DNA of 52,134 nt, taken from NCBI GenBank assembly GCA_038881635.1, contig JAVZPJ010000001.1, positions 234,852 to 286,985 on the forward strand. Reading direction: 5' to 3'. Below, one piece after another: positions 17,309-26,034 of the stretch; within the stretch, counting starts at the first letter, position 1; each line of letters begins with the position of its first letter. The position numbers and the translations under genes were made by a program. The notes under the pieces were generated by a model, which had not been told where the DNA came from, made no database searches, and worked only from the letters and a program-made list of their open reading frames with translations. The DNA is from Sulfolobales archaeon (GTDB lineage Archaea; Thermoproteota; Thermoprotei_A; Sulfolobales; AG1).

Positions 17309-19090
17309 TCACCCAGACCCCGTAAATGCTGATATTAATGTGTACACAGGAATTGAAAGACCGCTTCCCACGAGAAGTGCTGTTGCGTATATAGAGATCC
17401 TCTCTTGAGCTTCTATTCCAAAGCGAGATACAAATAGCCGAATGAACGAGCCTAATAAGAATAGTATTCCATAGTCTGGTGTAAGAGAAAATCCTATGAT
17501 AAATGGTATAGGTGAAACTCTTAAAGGCGTTACCAAACCTACTAGCAATATTAATAGCATGTATAGAAAGCCTACTAGAATACCCCCGCCCAGTACTGAG
17601 AGATCTAGCTGTCCTTTATAGACTAATATAGACCAGTTAACATAAGGAAGCCATCTTATTAGAGAAGTAGGATTTGTTTCAGGTCTGAAGATATAATCTA
17701 GAAGTATCACGCCGTAGAAGAGTGTGGTCTGAAGTCCTATCAGAAATGATATCACGAAGATTGATAAAAGCTTTACTACTGATACTCTCAGCATTCGCGA
17801 TAGCTTGATTATATTGCCTGTAGCACCGCTGAGACTGCCGGGCATAGGTATCCCAAGGTAGTGATCCATGAAAACATATGGTGTGAATCCTCTGAATCCT
17901 GTTACATATAGATATACAGTGTTAAATGGATAGAGAGATTGAGCTGCTATTCCGGCTTCACCGACAGCTATTGTAGTTACCATTATAAGTATAGGAAGTA
18001 GTATTAGAACCCATACAAGCGAAAATATTATATATTCATATGTGATAGGTTGACGAGCGTATAAGTATGTTGCAAGGAACAGAGAGATAAATCCCAGGAT
18101 CATTAATACGAATAATATTGCATCTCTACCTTTCAAACTTATCCTACTGATAGAAGTTATGGCATCTCTAAGTTTGTAGACATAGAGAAAGGCTATGGTC
18201 ATGACAGAACCAAATATCACCGAAGCTTCATACCATGAAGCATGGTACATTATGTTATCAATACCTACCTCACCTCCTCCCAGCTCAAATAATCTCAGGC
18301 TGTATCCTAGAGGTAGTATTAACAGGGCTGCTAGAATGCTGCTGAGTCCTATACTTGCGGATGTTCTGGGAGGAATGATCATTGATATAAAAAGAATTAT
18401 AAAGTTAAGGGATAAAGCCATTACAGACCCTTTTATAATAGTGTTAAGATCGCTACTAAGATCTATGGAAGGTTCGTTGAAAATAAATACTAGTAGCTGA
18501 AGTATGAAGCCTATGAGAATAGCTCTATATATGCCTCTGAAATTTCTGATGTTATTTAGAAAACCTGATATTATAAATGAGGTCACAGCTATTGGATACG
18601 GTAGGTTCATTTTATCGATAAACACATGTCTATAGAGATATGCTAGTAAAACTCCTGAAAGACTTAGCAATCCTATGAACACATATGTAGGCATATAAGA
18701 GCATAGAATACCGTAAAAACATCCTTCTCTGCTATAAAGCCATGTAGGAAAATCTGTTCCGTAGAAGAATCTCTCATAAACGTATTTCGTATAGGCATTA
18801 GTTATGAGCATACCTGATGTTATTATAGTCGAAAAAGAAATTCCATAAGCTGCTACAGAACCAGCTATAATAGATCTTAGAGAACTTCTTCTTCCAAGTA
18901 TTATTCTCACAAGTATTGGAGTTATTACGAGAGAGATCTCAGCTGTAGTGTATCCTGTGGTTGCATAGCCATATGTATCAATAAAACCCATTAAAAGTCC
19001 TACTAGAACCCCGTATATAAAACCTCTCTTAAGCTCGTTTCTAATCCTAGTCTCCTCTGATAAGATTCTTTCTTGAATCTCTTTTTTCAT
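17309..19090 (-). CDS. Polytopic membrane transporter, OPT (oligopeptide/metal-chelate) family-like
   Basis: At 593 aa it has roughly 14-16 hydrophobic segments. The segment NLPYPIAVTSFIISGF resembles the conserved proline motif of OPT transporters, and the C-terminal part (FSLTPDYGILFLLGSFIRL, then ERISIYATALLVGSGL) matches the usual OPT ending. OPT proteins import peptides or metal chelates using the proton gradient. The assignment rests on pattern resemblance, not full alignment. It is the first gene of a leftward operon with an FtsX-like protein and a small membrane protein. Confidence 0.55.
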   Translation of the reverse strand: MKKEIQERILSEETRIRNELKRGFIYGVLVGLLMGFIDTYGYATTGYTTAEISLVITPILVRIILGRRSSLRSIIAGSVAAYGISFSTIITSGMLITNAYTKYVYERFFYGTDFPTWLYSREGCFYGILCSYMPTYVFIGLLSLSGVLLAYLYRHVFIDKMNLPYPIAVTSFIISGFLNNIRNFRGIYRAILIGFILQLLVFIFNEPSIDLSSDLNTIIKGSVMALSLNFIILFISMIIPPRTSASIGLSSILAALLILPLGYSLRLFELGGGEVGIDNIMYHASWYEASVIFGSVMTIAFLYVYKLRDAITSISRISLKGRDAILFVLMILGFISLFLATYLYARQPITYEYIIFSLVWVLILLPILIMVTTIAVGEAGIAAQSLYPFNTVYLYVTGFRGFTPYVFMDHYLGIPMPGSLSGATGNIIKLSRMLRVSVVKLLSIFVISFLIGLQTTLFYGVILLDYIFRPETNPTSLIRWLPYVNWSILVYKGQLDLSVLGGGILVGFLYMLLILLVGLVTPLRVSPIPFIIGFSLTPDYGILFLLGSFIRLFVSRFGIEAQERISIYATALLVGSGLSIPVYTLISAFTGSG

Positions 19091-19202
19091 AAATGTCCTT
19101 GTAGATATATAATTCTCCTAGAAATAATATTTTCAAAAGATCTTCAGAAGAGAAGGTCAAACGGTTCGTGAATTCATCATAACTCAGTTAACCCGGCTTC
19201 TA

Positions 19203-19316
19203 TCATCCCTTTTTCTGCTTCTTCTCTTCCTTACTTTCTTTTTCAGATTTACCTTTTGCTTCAGATTTTTTCTCCTCTAGCCCCATAAATATAGTGGTTC
19301 TCTGTCTTCCTCCCAT
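19203..19316 (-). CDS. Possible 37-residue Lys/Glu-rich small protein
   Basis: A short open frame on the minus strand reads MGGRQRTTIFMGLEEKKSEA and then alternates Lys and Glu/Ser to the stop. It has GGGAG seven bases before the ATG. It occupies an otherwise empty 384-base gap (19091-19474). Low-complexity Lys/Glu runs can arise by chance in AT-rich DNA, so this is a candidate only. It resembles the flexible N-terminal tails of some small crenarchaeal ribosomal proteins, but no folded part follows. Confidence 0.35.
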   Translation of the reverse strand: MGGRQRTTIFMGLEEKKSEAKGKSEKESKEEKKQKKG

Positions 19317-19423
19317 TCCACATCTCCCTAGTATTTTTTCTTATCTCTTAAATATTATTTTTCACATAAACCTATAAAGATCTAGATGAGGTAATACCTA
19401 ATAATCCCATTATTCTATACTAG

Positions 19424-19458
19424 ATATGCTAGATGTCATTATATATATCCTAGCATAT
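19424..19458 (+). promoter_or_regulatory. Dyad-flanked TATA region upstream of the nitrilase-like gene
   Basis: Perfect 9-base inverted repeats, ATATGCTAG at 19424-19432 and CTAGCATAT at 19450-19458, flank a 17-base spacer that contains TATATATAT. The TATA centre is about 30 bases before the ATG at 19475, so the transcript would have almost no leader. A protein bound to both arms would cover the TFB/TBP site, which suggests an operator. Confidence 0.5.
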
Positions 19459-19474
19459 GTCACAGTAGAGCATT

Positions 19475-20374
19475 ATGAGCGAGATATCTTCGGAAGATCT
19501 GAAGCTCACCCGCAGGGAGTTTCAGGAGAATAAAAGAGAGGATTCTATAAACATAGCAGTACCTCATATAAGAGTGTATCATAAGTCTAAGAGAGGAAAT
19601 CTAAGTAGAGTATATGATCTGATGAGAAGAGCGAGAGAGGAGAGTAATGTAAATATATTTCTGCTCCCTAGCGGCTTTCTCTATGGTCCTTTAACCGAAT
19701 CGCATGAATATTCACAGCATGGCTTCAAAAAATATGCTGAGAGAATCCCTGGAGACGTTACGGCAATTCTAGAAGAGCTTTCCAAGAAATTTGGAGTCTA
19801 TATTATCACAGGATCTATATTAGAGAAGGCGGGGCCAAGAATTTTCTCTACATCAATAGTAATATCACCTTTCCAAGAAGGAGTTGTGTATAGATATAGG
19901 AAAATGACTTTAAGTGATAATGAGATCTCATATCTATCACCTGGAAGAGAGCCTGGGATAGTAGAGATAGCGAATCTAAGAATAGGTATTCTTCTCGAAG
20001 AAGATCTGTTCATGCCTGAGATAGCTAGGGTGCTAGCTTTAGAAAGAACAGATCTTCTCATTTTTTTCAGTAAGCTTGTGAAGAAGTTTACAGAGGTTAA
20101 ACCTCTGGTTATATCAAGAGCTCTGGAGAATTCTACTACTGTGATAAATGTTGGAGGAATTCTAAATATCAATGGAGAAGACGTGGTTAATGTAAAGACA
20201 CTAATTGTAAGAGGAAATGGAAGTATAGAAGGTGAGAGCAGAGACGATGGTGAAGAGATTTTCTACATGACTATAAGAATAAAAGATCCTAAGAAGAGAA
20301 TAAGCAAGAGAGTGAATAATGATGTGATAAAGAACCTGATAAGATATATGAGAAAACGTAAGCTGTTAGTATGA
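19475..20374 (+). CDS. Carbon-nitrogen hydrolase (nitrilase)-fold protein lacking catalytic residues
   Basis: The overall nitrilase plan is present: IAVPHIRV strand, a PGDVTAILEELSKKFGVYIITGS block, VVYRYRKMTLSD with the family lysine, RIGILLEEDLFMPEIARVLA and a later SRALENSTTVINVGG. Two of the three catalytic residues are missing. The glutamate of the usual FPE is a serine (LLPSGF), and the cysteine of the usual ICYD is a glutamate (LLEED). It should therefore be unable to hydrolyse amides and may be a binding or regulatory pseudoenzyme. The ATG at 19475 is close behind a dyad-flanked TATA box. Confidence 0.78.
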   Translation: MSEISSEDLKLTRREFQENKREDSINIAVPHIRVYHKSKRGNLSRVYDLMRRAREESNVNIFLLPSGFLYGPLTESHEYSQHGFKKYAERIPGDVTAILEELSKKFGVYIITGSILEKAGPRIFSTSIVISPFQEGVVYRYRKMTLSDNEISYLSPGREPGIVEIANLRIGILLEEDLFMPEIARVLALERTDLLIFFSKLVKKFTEVKPLVISRALENSTTVINVGGILNINGEDVVNVKTLIVRGNGSIEGESRDDGEEIFYMTIRIKDPKKRISKRVNNDVIKNLIRYMRKRKLLV

Positions 20375-20697
20375 TAAATCTTATGAAGAGACTTCCAATC
20401 GAATTCTAGAGATTAGAGAGATTAGAAACTTAAAGATCAAGAGATTCGAATTTTTTCTCAGTCGATGAAGACCTCTGTTATCTTAAGCTGTGCATTCTAG
20501 ATCATGATCATTTACTATCTAAGGATCTTATGGTGTATTCCAGGAATATGCTTTCGCTAAATGACTTCTAGTCGTGGAAATAAGAATGAGATACAAGATC
20601 CATTGTATGCTACGCTGATCTATTCATATTATTATCTCTCTATCCACTATCTTAGAATAAATAATTGAGAGTAAACTATAGAATGTGGGGATTGTAA
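20375..20697. other. Intergenic stretch before the aconitase gene
   Basis: I see no gene here. All frames carry frequent stops, and no tRNA-like or box C/D pair is evident. There is a 10-base palindrome GATCATGATC at 20500-20509 and a TATA-like AGAATAAATAATT about 40 bases before the aconitase ATG. Confidence 0.5.
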
Positions 20698-23415
20698 ATG
20701 CTAGGATATGACAGGAGAAGGTTTCTACGAGAGCTGTATATAGATGGTGTTACTTATAGATACTATTCTCTCAAGGCTTTATCTGAAGCAGGTTTTGATA
20801 GGATAAACAGGCTTCCTCTCAGCCTAAGAATAATTCTTGAATCTTTGCTGAGAAATTATGATGGAAAGACTGTTGCATGGGAGGATCTGGAGCATGTTAT
20901 TAACTGGAGTAAGAACCCTACTGAGATCAGAGAGATTCCTTTCAAAGTTGCCAGGGTTATTATGCAGGATTTCACAGGAGTACCAGCGATATTAGATCTA
21001 GCTGCTATGAGAGATGTAGCTAAAGATCTTAATATGGATCCAAGTATTATAAATCCTCTAGTTCCAGTGGATCTTATAATAGATCACTCTATTCAAGTAG
21101 ATTACTGGGGTTCTGCAGATGCTTTAAGACTTAACATAAAAGCTGAGATGGAGAGAAATATAGAGAGATATAGATTTCTTAAGTGGGCTCAGAACGCCTT
21201 TAAAAACCTTAAAGTGTATCCGCCAGGCATAGGTATAATACACCAGATAAACCTCGAGTACATAGCTAAGGTAGTCATGGCATCTGAAAGCGAGGAGGGT
21301 CTTGTAGCGTACTTCGATACCGTGATAGGTACAGACTCTCACACGACAATGATTAATGGATTAGGAGTTTTAGGATGGGGTGTGGGAGGTATCGAGGCTG
21401 AGGCAGCCATGTTAGGAGAACCTGTTATAGTTCCTACTCCAGAGGTTTTCGGAGTTCAAGTATATGGTGAGCTAAGGCCGGGGGTTACTGCTACAGATAT
21501 AGTGCTTCATGTTACAGAACTTCTAAGGAGACATGGTGTTGTAGGACGTTTTGTAGAGTTCTTTGGCGAGAGTGTAAAGCATCTGGATGTTCCTACTAGA
21601 GCTACTATAGCTAACATGGCTCCAGAATACGGATCTACAACAGCTTTATTTCCTGTAGATGAAGAAACGATCAGATATTTAAGAATGACTGGAAGAAGCG
21701 AGCATCAGATTAAACTTGTTAAAGCATATTTCGAGGCTCAGGGCATGTTTGGAATTCCTGGGGAAAATGATGTAGAGTATACGAAAGTAATAGATCTAGA
21801 TCTGAGCGAGATAGAACCCATAGTATCAGGCCCTACACTACCTTGGCAGAAGAGAAGGCTTTCCGAAGTTAGAGAGAGCTTCCTAAAGCTAGTTGAGGAG
21901 AGGAATAAGAAGAGAGGTCTTCCTGCCTCAGCCATTATTAGTAGACAGATAAAGCTTGACGGAGCTCTTCACGAGATTAGAGATGGAGATATACTTATTG
22001 CGGCTATAACAAGCTGTACCAACACAAGTAATCCCGAGGTAATGATAGGGGCTGGAATACTCGCCAGAAAAGCTGTTGAAAGAGGTTTGAAAGTGCCTAA
22101 GCATGTTAAAACAAGTCTTGCACCGGGTTCCAGAGTTGTGACAGAGTATCTATCGAGATCAGGATTGCTAGAGTATCTAGAGAAGCTAGGATTCTACGTC
22201 GTAGGATATGGATGCACTACATGCATAGGCAACTCAGGTCCTCTACCAGAAGATATAAGCAAAGCCTTGAGCGAGGGAGATTTACTGGGTGTTTCTGTTC
22301 TTTCCGGCAACAGAAATTTCGAGAGCAGAGTTCATCCTGATATAAGAGCTAACTATCTTATGTCTCCCATACTCGTAGTAGCATACGCTATAGCAGGAAA
22401 CATAATGAAAGATCTCTCTAAAGAACCTTTGGGTGTGGATCCTAGTGGGAAACATGTTTATCTTAAAGACATATGGCCTTCTAGAGAAGAGATAATAGAA
22501 TTCATGAACAAATATATATCTAGAGAGATCTTCGAAGAGAAATACTCTAGAATAAATGAAGAAGCACCAGAAGAATGGAAGAAGCTTGAGGCACCTCTAG
22601 GAGAAACATATGAGTGGGATGAGAAGAGTACCTATATAAGAAAACCTCCTTTCTTTGATGATTTTAAACTTGAGGAAGTTCCAGGAATAAAAGATATTAA
22701 GGGTGCTAGAATACTTCTTCTACTCGGAGATTCTATAACAACAGATCACATATCTCCTGCAGGTGCTATAGATCCTAAAAGTCCAGCAGGTCAGTATCTC
22801 ATATCTAAGGGTGTTAAGGTGTCTGAATTTAACACCTATGGAGCTAGAAGAGGAAATCACGAGGTCATGGTTAGAGGTACTTTCGCTAGTAAAAGCCTTA
22901 GAAATCTTCTTCTAGCAGACAGGAATATATTGGGAGGATACACCTTATACGCACCTACTGGAGAGATTATGAGCGTGTATGATGCATCGGTAAGATACTC
23001 TGAGAGAGGAGTGCCTTTGCTAGTTATTGCAGGCGAGAATTATGGTGCTGGGAGTTCTAGAGATTGGGCTGCTAAAGGACCTAAGCTACTTGGTGTAAAA
23101 GTTGTTATAGCTAAGAGCTTTGAAAGAATCCACAGATCTAATCTTGTTGGCATGGGTATAATACCGCTTCAATTCCTTGAAGGAGAAGGCTTTGAAGATC
23201 TAAGGTTAGACGGATCTGAGGAGATAGATATAATAGGTCTTGAGAATGCTAAGCCAAGGGATATTGTTAGAATGATTGTGAAGAAACCTAATGGGGAGAT
23301 CATCGAGAAAAAGCTTCTCCTCAGAATAGATACAGAGACTGAGATGGAGTATGTGAGGAATGGAGGAATACTGCCTTATGTGCTGAGGAAGATACTGAAG
23401 AGAGTTCAGAAATAA
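20698..23415 (+). CDS. acnA: Aconitate hydratase (AcnA/IRP type)
   Basis: The enzyme interconverts citrate and isocitrate in the cytoplasmic TCA cycle. The 4Fe-4S cluster cysteines are Cys440 (SCTNTSNP) and Cys506/Cys509 (CTTCIGNSGP). The swivel domain at the C-terminus has GAGSSRDWAAKGP and a catalytic-site region with FERIHRSNLVGMGIIPLQF. At 905 aa it has normal AcnA length. The ATG is preceded by GTGGGGAT. A DUF371 gene starts one base after the stop. It is distinct from the aconitase-X gene at 28 kb. Confidence 0.97.
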   Translation: MLGYDRRRFLRELYIDGVTYRYYSLKALSEAGFDRINRLPLSLRIILESLLRNYDGKTVAWEDLEHVINWSKNPTEIREIPFKVARVIMQDFTGVPAILDLAAMRDVAKDLNMDPSIINPLVPVDLIIDHSIQVDYWGSADALRLNIKAEMERNIERYRFLKWAQNAFKNLKVYPPGIGIIHQINLEYIAKVVMASESEEGLVAYFDTVIGTDSHTTMINGLGVLGWGVGGIEAEAAMLGEPVIVPTPEVFGVQVYGELRPGVTATDIVLHVTELLRRHGVVGRFVEFFGESVKHLDVPTRATIANMAPEYGSTTALFPVDEETIRYLRMTGRSEHQIKLVKAYFEAQGMFGIPGENDVEYTKVIDLDLSEIEPIVSGPTLPWQKRRLSEVRESFLKLVEERNKKRGLPASAIISRQIKLDGALHEIRDGDILIAAITSCTNTSNPEVMIGAGILARKAVERGLKVPKHVKTSLAPGSRVVTEYLSRSGLLEYLEKLGFYVVGYGCTTCIGNSGPLPEDISKALSEGDLLGVSVLSGNRNFESRVHPDIRANYLMSPILVVAYAIAGNIMKDLSKEPLGVDPSGKHVYLKDIWPSREEIIEFMNKYISREIFEEKYSRINEEAPEEWKKLEAPLGETYEWDEKSTYIRKPPFFDDFKLEEVPGIKDIKGARILLLLGDSITTDHISPAGAIDPKSPAGQYLISKGVKVSEFNTYGARRGNHEVMVRGTFASKSLRNLLLADRNILGGYTLYAPTGEIMSVYDASVRYSERGVPLLVIAGENYGAGSSRDWAAKGPKLLGVKVVIAKSFERIHRSNLVGMGIIPLQFLEGEGFEDLRLDGSEEIDIIGLENAKPRDIVRMIVKKPNGEIIEKKLLLRIDTETEMEYVRNGGILPYVLRKILKRVQK

Positions 23416-23416
23416 A

Positions 23417-23884
23417 ATGATAATAGTAGAAAGCTTTAGAGCTAGAGGTCATGAGAATATAAGAGCAAGACATAGGACAACTCTAGAGATAACGAGAGAG
23501 AGTGATCTAACTCCGAGAGGAGATTGCATTGTAGCAGTATCTTCAGAGAAGAGTGTAGCAGATCTAAGTCAGGATATTAAGGAGGGTATAAGAAGAGGGT
23601 TTCACGTGGCTCTGATAATTAGAACAAGAAATGCATGGGATTATGTGATAGGAAGGGGGAGTCCTATGCTTGTATTAAGTGATCCTTTTAGAATAGTTGT
23701 GAGGAGAAGTGGTTTCATAGATCAGAAGACTCTCATGATTCATGCATCGAAGGCAGCGTCAGATCTAGATAGAAAATTGATAGAAGATCTAAGGGCGAGA
23801 GATAGCATTGTTGATATAACAATTATAGTATCAAAATCTTTAGATGATTTGATCAAAGAGATCAATTATAGTATAGAGAGATGA
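23417..23884 (+). CDS. DUF371 family protein
   Basis: The N-terminal block FRARGHENIRARHRTTLEIT and LTPRGDCIVAVSSEKSV define this small archaeal family of unknown function. The rest is alternating strands and helices ending in a lysine-rich region; no metal or nucleotide motif is visible. It follows acnA by one base and is probably read from that promoter. Confidence 0.85.
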   Translation: MIIVESFRARGHENIRARHRTTLEITRESDLTPRGDCIVAVSSEKSVADLSQDIKEGIRRGFHVALIIRTRNAWDYVIGRGSPMLVLSDPFRIVVRRSGFIDQKTLMIHASKAASDLDRKLIEDLRARDSIVDITIIVSKSLDDLIKEINYSIER

Positions 23885-23903
23885 AAAAGATTTATTTTGA
23901 GAG

Positions 23904-24608
23904 TTATTTAGAAGGTTTTTTAGAAGCTCTCTCCAGGAATCTTCTTGCGGCTTCTGCTTCCTCTGCTGGGATCTCTTTGTGACAGAACCACCAGTCAAAA
24001 CATGTATACTGTTTAAGTCTTTCAGAGGCTTGATCCACGGTTGAAGCCGGTGGAATTATAACTCTCTCTCCTATAACTTCATTGTTAGGCCAGTTTGCAG
24101 GTATCGCAACCTTGTATTTGTCACTTACCTGCAGAGCTTTGACCATTCTCAGTATTTCATCTATATTTCTTCCAAGTTCTGCTGGATAGTAGAGGATAGC
24201 TCTTATAATGCCATTAGGATCTACTATAAATACAGATCTAACAGTATGTGTTGCAGATGCAGCATGTATCATTCCAAGCTTGTTGGCAATAGATCCTGTA
24301 GGATCTGCTATTATAGGGAATGGGATCTCTTTTCCTAGTTTTTCTTTAATCCACTCACTCCACTTAATATGACTATACGAGCTATCAATACTTAGTCCTA
24401 TAAGCTCTGTATTTAGCTCTTTGAAATCGTTGTAGCGACTGGCAAATGCATAGAACTCTGTAGTACATACGGGGGTGAAATCTGCTGGATGGCTGAATAG
24501 AACGAACCATTTACCTTTATAGTCGTCTGGCAGAACCTTCTTACCATGGGTTGTTAGCACGTCTAGTGTTGGGAATCTCTCGCCTATTAAAGGTATTGAA
24601 CCAGGCAT
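23904..24608 (-). CDS. Peroxiredoxin (archaeal Prx6-like, 1-Cys/2-Cys type)
   Basis: The enzyme reduces hydrogen peroxide and alkyl hydroperoxides. The peroxidatic cysteine is Cys48 in [10 protein letters not shown]. Two further cysteines, Cys203 and Cys209 (YTCFDWWFC), lie near the C-terminus, the arrangement described for the Aeropyrum enzyme where the last cysteine resolves the disulfide. Length is 234 aa. The ATG has GGTGG a few bases before it. Its gene converges on the acnA-DUF371 pair. Confidence 0.95.
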   Translation of the reverse strand: MPGSIPLIGERFPTLDVLTTHGKKVLPDDYKGKWFVLFSHPADFTPVCTTEFYAFASRYNDFKELNTELIGLSIDSSYSHIKWSEWIKEKLGKEIPFPIIADPTGSIANKLGMIHAASATHTVRSVFIVDPNGIIRAILYYPAELGRNIDEILRMVKALQVSDKYKVAIPANWPNNEVIGERVIIPPASTVDQASERLKQYTCFDWWFCHKEIPAEEAEAARRFLERASKKPSK

Positions 24609-24812
24609 GCAACCACCTTATCAGTCATATATGCTTTGAAGGCTTATAAGGTTGTTCTTTCTCATTCCCATATTTAACAGGATCTTTTGTTAATTCCAAG
24701 ATTTTTAATAAGAAGATCTAGAAATTTTAGATCAGAATTCTATAGATTCCTTAGAGTAATACATAGTAGTACTATGACATGTTTTTTAAGGCATCTCGAG
24801 TAAGGTGTGAAT

Positions 24813-25056
24813 ATGGTGAATAAGCTTAACAATTATATATGCTTGTAAGAATTGTGGTCATGTCTTATACGTATACTCTAGAGTAAACCATGAGAACTTT
24901 AGTATACTAACTCCTTACGAGCTTAAATACAGACTTCTAAAAACCAGATGTCCTAATTGCGGGAGAGAGATTATAATAGATAAAATAGATCCTATCAATG
25001 ATCTGATAATTTTGAGAAGAGGAGAAGCCGAAAAGATCTTAAAGATCGCTAGGTAG
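24813..25056 (+). pseudogene. Small zinc-ribbon protein gene interrupted by a one-base frameshift
   Basis: Starting at the ATG at 24813, which has GGTG upstream, the frame reads MVNKLNNYI and then stops within three codons. In the frame shifted by one base from 24841, a clean 71-codon stretch reads ACKNCGHVLYVYS and later RCPNCGREI, a two-CxxC zinc ribbon, ending at the TAG at 25054-25056. That second frame has no start codon near its beginning. Removing one base in the run ATATAT (24837-24842) fuses both into an 80-residue protein. It is either a recent frameshift, a sequencing error or a recoded gene. I do not recognise the family. Confidence 0.7.
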
Positions 25057-25067
25057 AAGAAGTTTTG

Positions 25068-25448
25068 CTAAGTACGTATATTTAGACGTCCTGTGCTAAT
25101 AATATTATATAGAGTTCTAGAGGGATCTTCTACTTCTAGATCCTTGAAGAAACTACTCCTTCTAGTAGCTATCTCAACACTTCTTAGATGTAAACATGAG
25201 CTCCTCTTCTTTTTTAAGACCACGTTAATTATAAAGTCTTTGCATGTGCACATAACACGTGGTATGATGAGATAATCTCTCTCACCACCTCTATATATAA
25301 AATAGGTTTCACTTCCATGTCTTAACCTGTAGAGTCTTCCGCTTAAAAGGATCTCTAGAACTCTCTCATCTTTTAAAATGATGTTATCCTCTAGATCTGA
25401 GAGCTCTCTCTCAAGAGATTCAATACTCATATCGATAGATATCTCCAA
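25068..25448 (-). CDS. SWIM-type zinc-finger protein
   Basis: The SWIM pattern CxC...CxH is present as MCTCKDFIINV and CLHLRSVEIA, with the intervening 15 residues rich in Lys and Arg. An N-terminal acidic helix (MSIESLERELSDLED) precedes it. SWIM domains bind DNA or proteins, and archaeal and eukaryotic Sws1-like proteins assist RecA/Rad51 paralogues. No recombinase gene is adjacent. The start is the first ATG. Confidence 0.78.
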   Translation of the reverse strand: MEISIDMSIESLERELSDLEDNIILKDERVLEILLSGRLYRLRHGSETYFIYRGGERDYLIIPRVMCTCKDFIINVVLKKKRSSCLHLRSVEIATRRSSFFKDLEVEDPSRTLYNIISTGRLNIRT

Positions 25449-25701
25449 ATTAGAGTCTTAGCATGTCTCCTTAATATGGATTGAAACAGAGCTGAGCTTC
25501 TATGACGTGTAAGAACAAGAGATCTTAGAATGCTTTTGAAGACCTCTAGTACTAGTACATATGGTAGCATAGAGGAAGAAATATGACAATAATGCTATAT
25601 AAACAAATAGATATTTATCAGATATAGAACCTTCTATATTTGGAGTATAGTTGGGAAACCCTTATATGTTGCTTATATTATGGATATAGTGAGAGGTTTC
25701 T

Positions 25702-26034
25702 ATGGGGAGGAGAAAGAAGAGATCTGTTAGGAAAACTCATTGGAGAGATAGGAAGCCTCCTAAAGTATTTCAATGTCCTTTATGTGGTGCAGTCTCTGTT
25801 GTTGTGAGAATCGAAGATGAGAATGGTAATAGAATTGCCTATATATCATGTTCAAATCCTAGATGTAGAATGAGGTCTAGAATATCTGGTATTCCACCGC
25901 TTTACACTCCTATAGATGTGTATTCGAGATTCATGGATCTCTATACTGAGGGTAAGGCAGAGATATGGTTTGAAGAGGCGGGGAGAGATGTGGAGAGGGA
26001 GAGTGGAGGAGTATCTGAGGAAGAGGAAAGCTGA
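25702..26034 (+). CDS. Transcription elongation factor Elf1-like zinc-ribbon protein
   Basis: A basic N-terminus (GRRKKRSVRK) is followed by the ribbon FQCPLCGAVSV and CSNPRCRMRS, then PPLYTPIDVYSRFMDLY, matching the Elf1 family that binds RNA polymerase with Spt4/5. The acidic C-terminal tail is lineage-specific. A TATA-like CCTTATATG (25660-25668) lies about 35 bases before the ATG. The last 47 bases overlap the start of the GGGP synthase gene. Confidence 0.85.
   Translation: MGRRKKRSVRKTHWRDRKPPKVFQCPLCGAVSVVVRIEDENGNRIAYISCSNPRCRMRSRISGIPPLYTPIDVYSRFMDLYTEGKAEIWFEEAGRDVERESGGVSEEEES

Noticed and set aside
25916-25987. An in-frame N-terminal extension of GGGP synthase starting MCIRDSW, which resembles the translation of a sequencing-adapter end
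   Set aside because: The DNA reads ATGTGTATTCGAGATTC, not the transposase mosaic end, and the same bases encode the conserved DVYSRF of Elf1. It is a coincidence of frame, not contamination or coding sequence.
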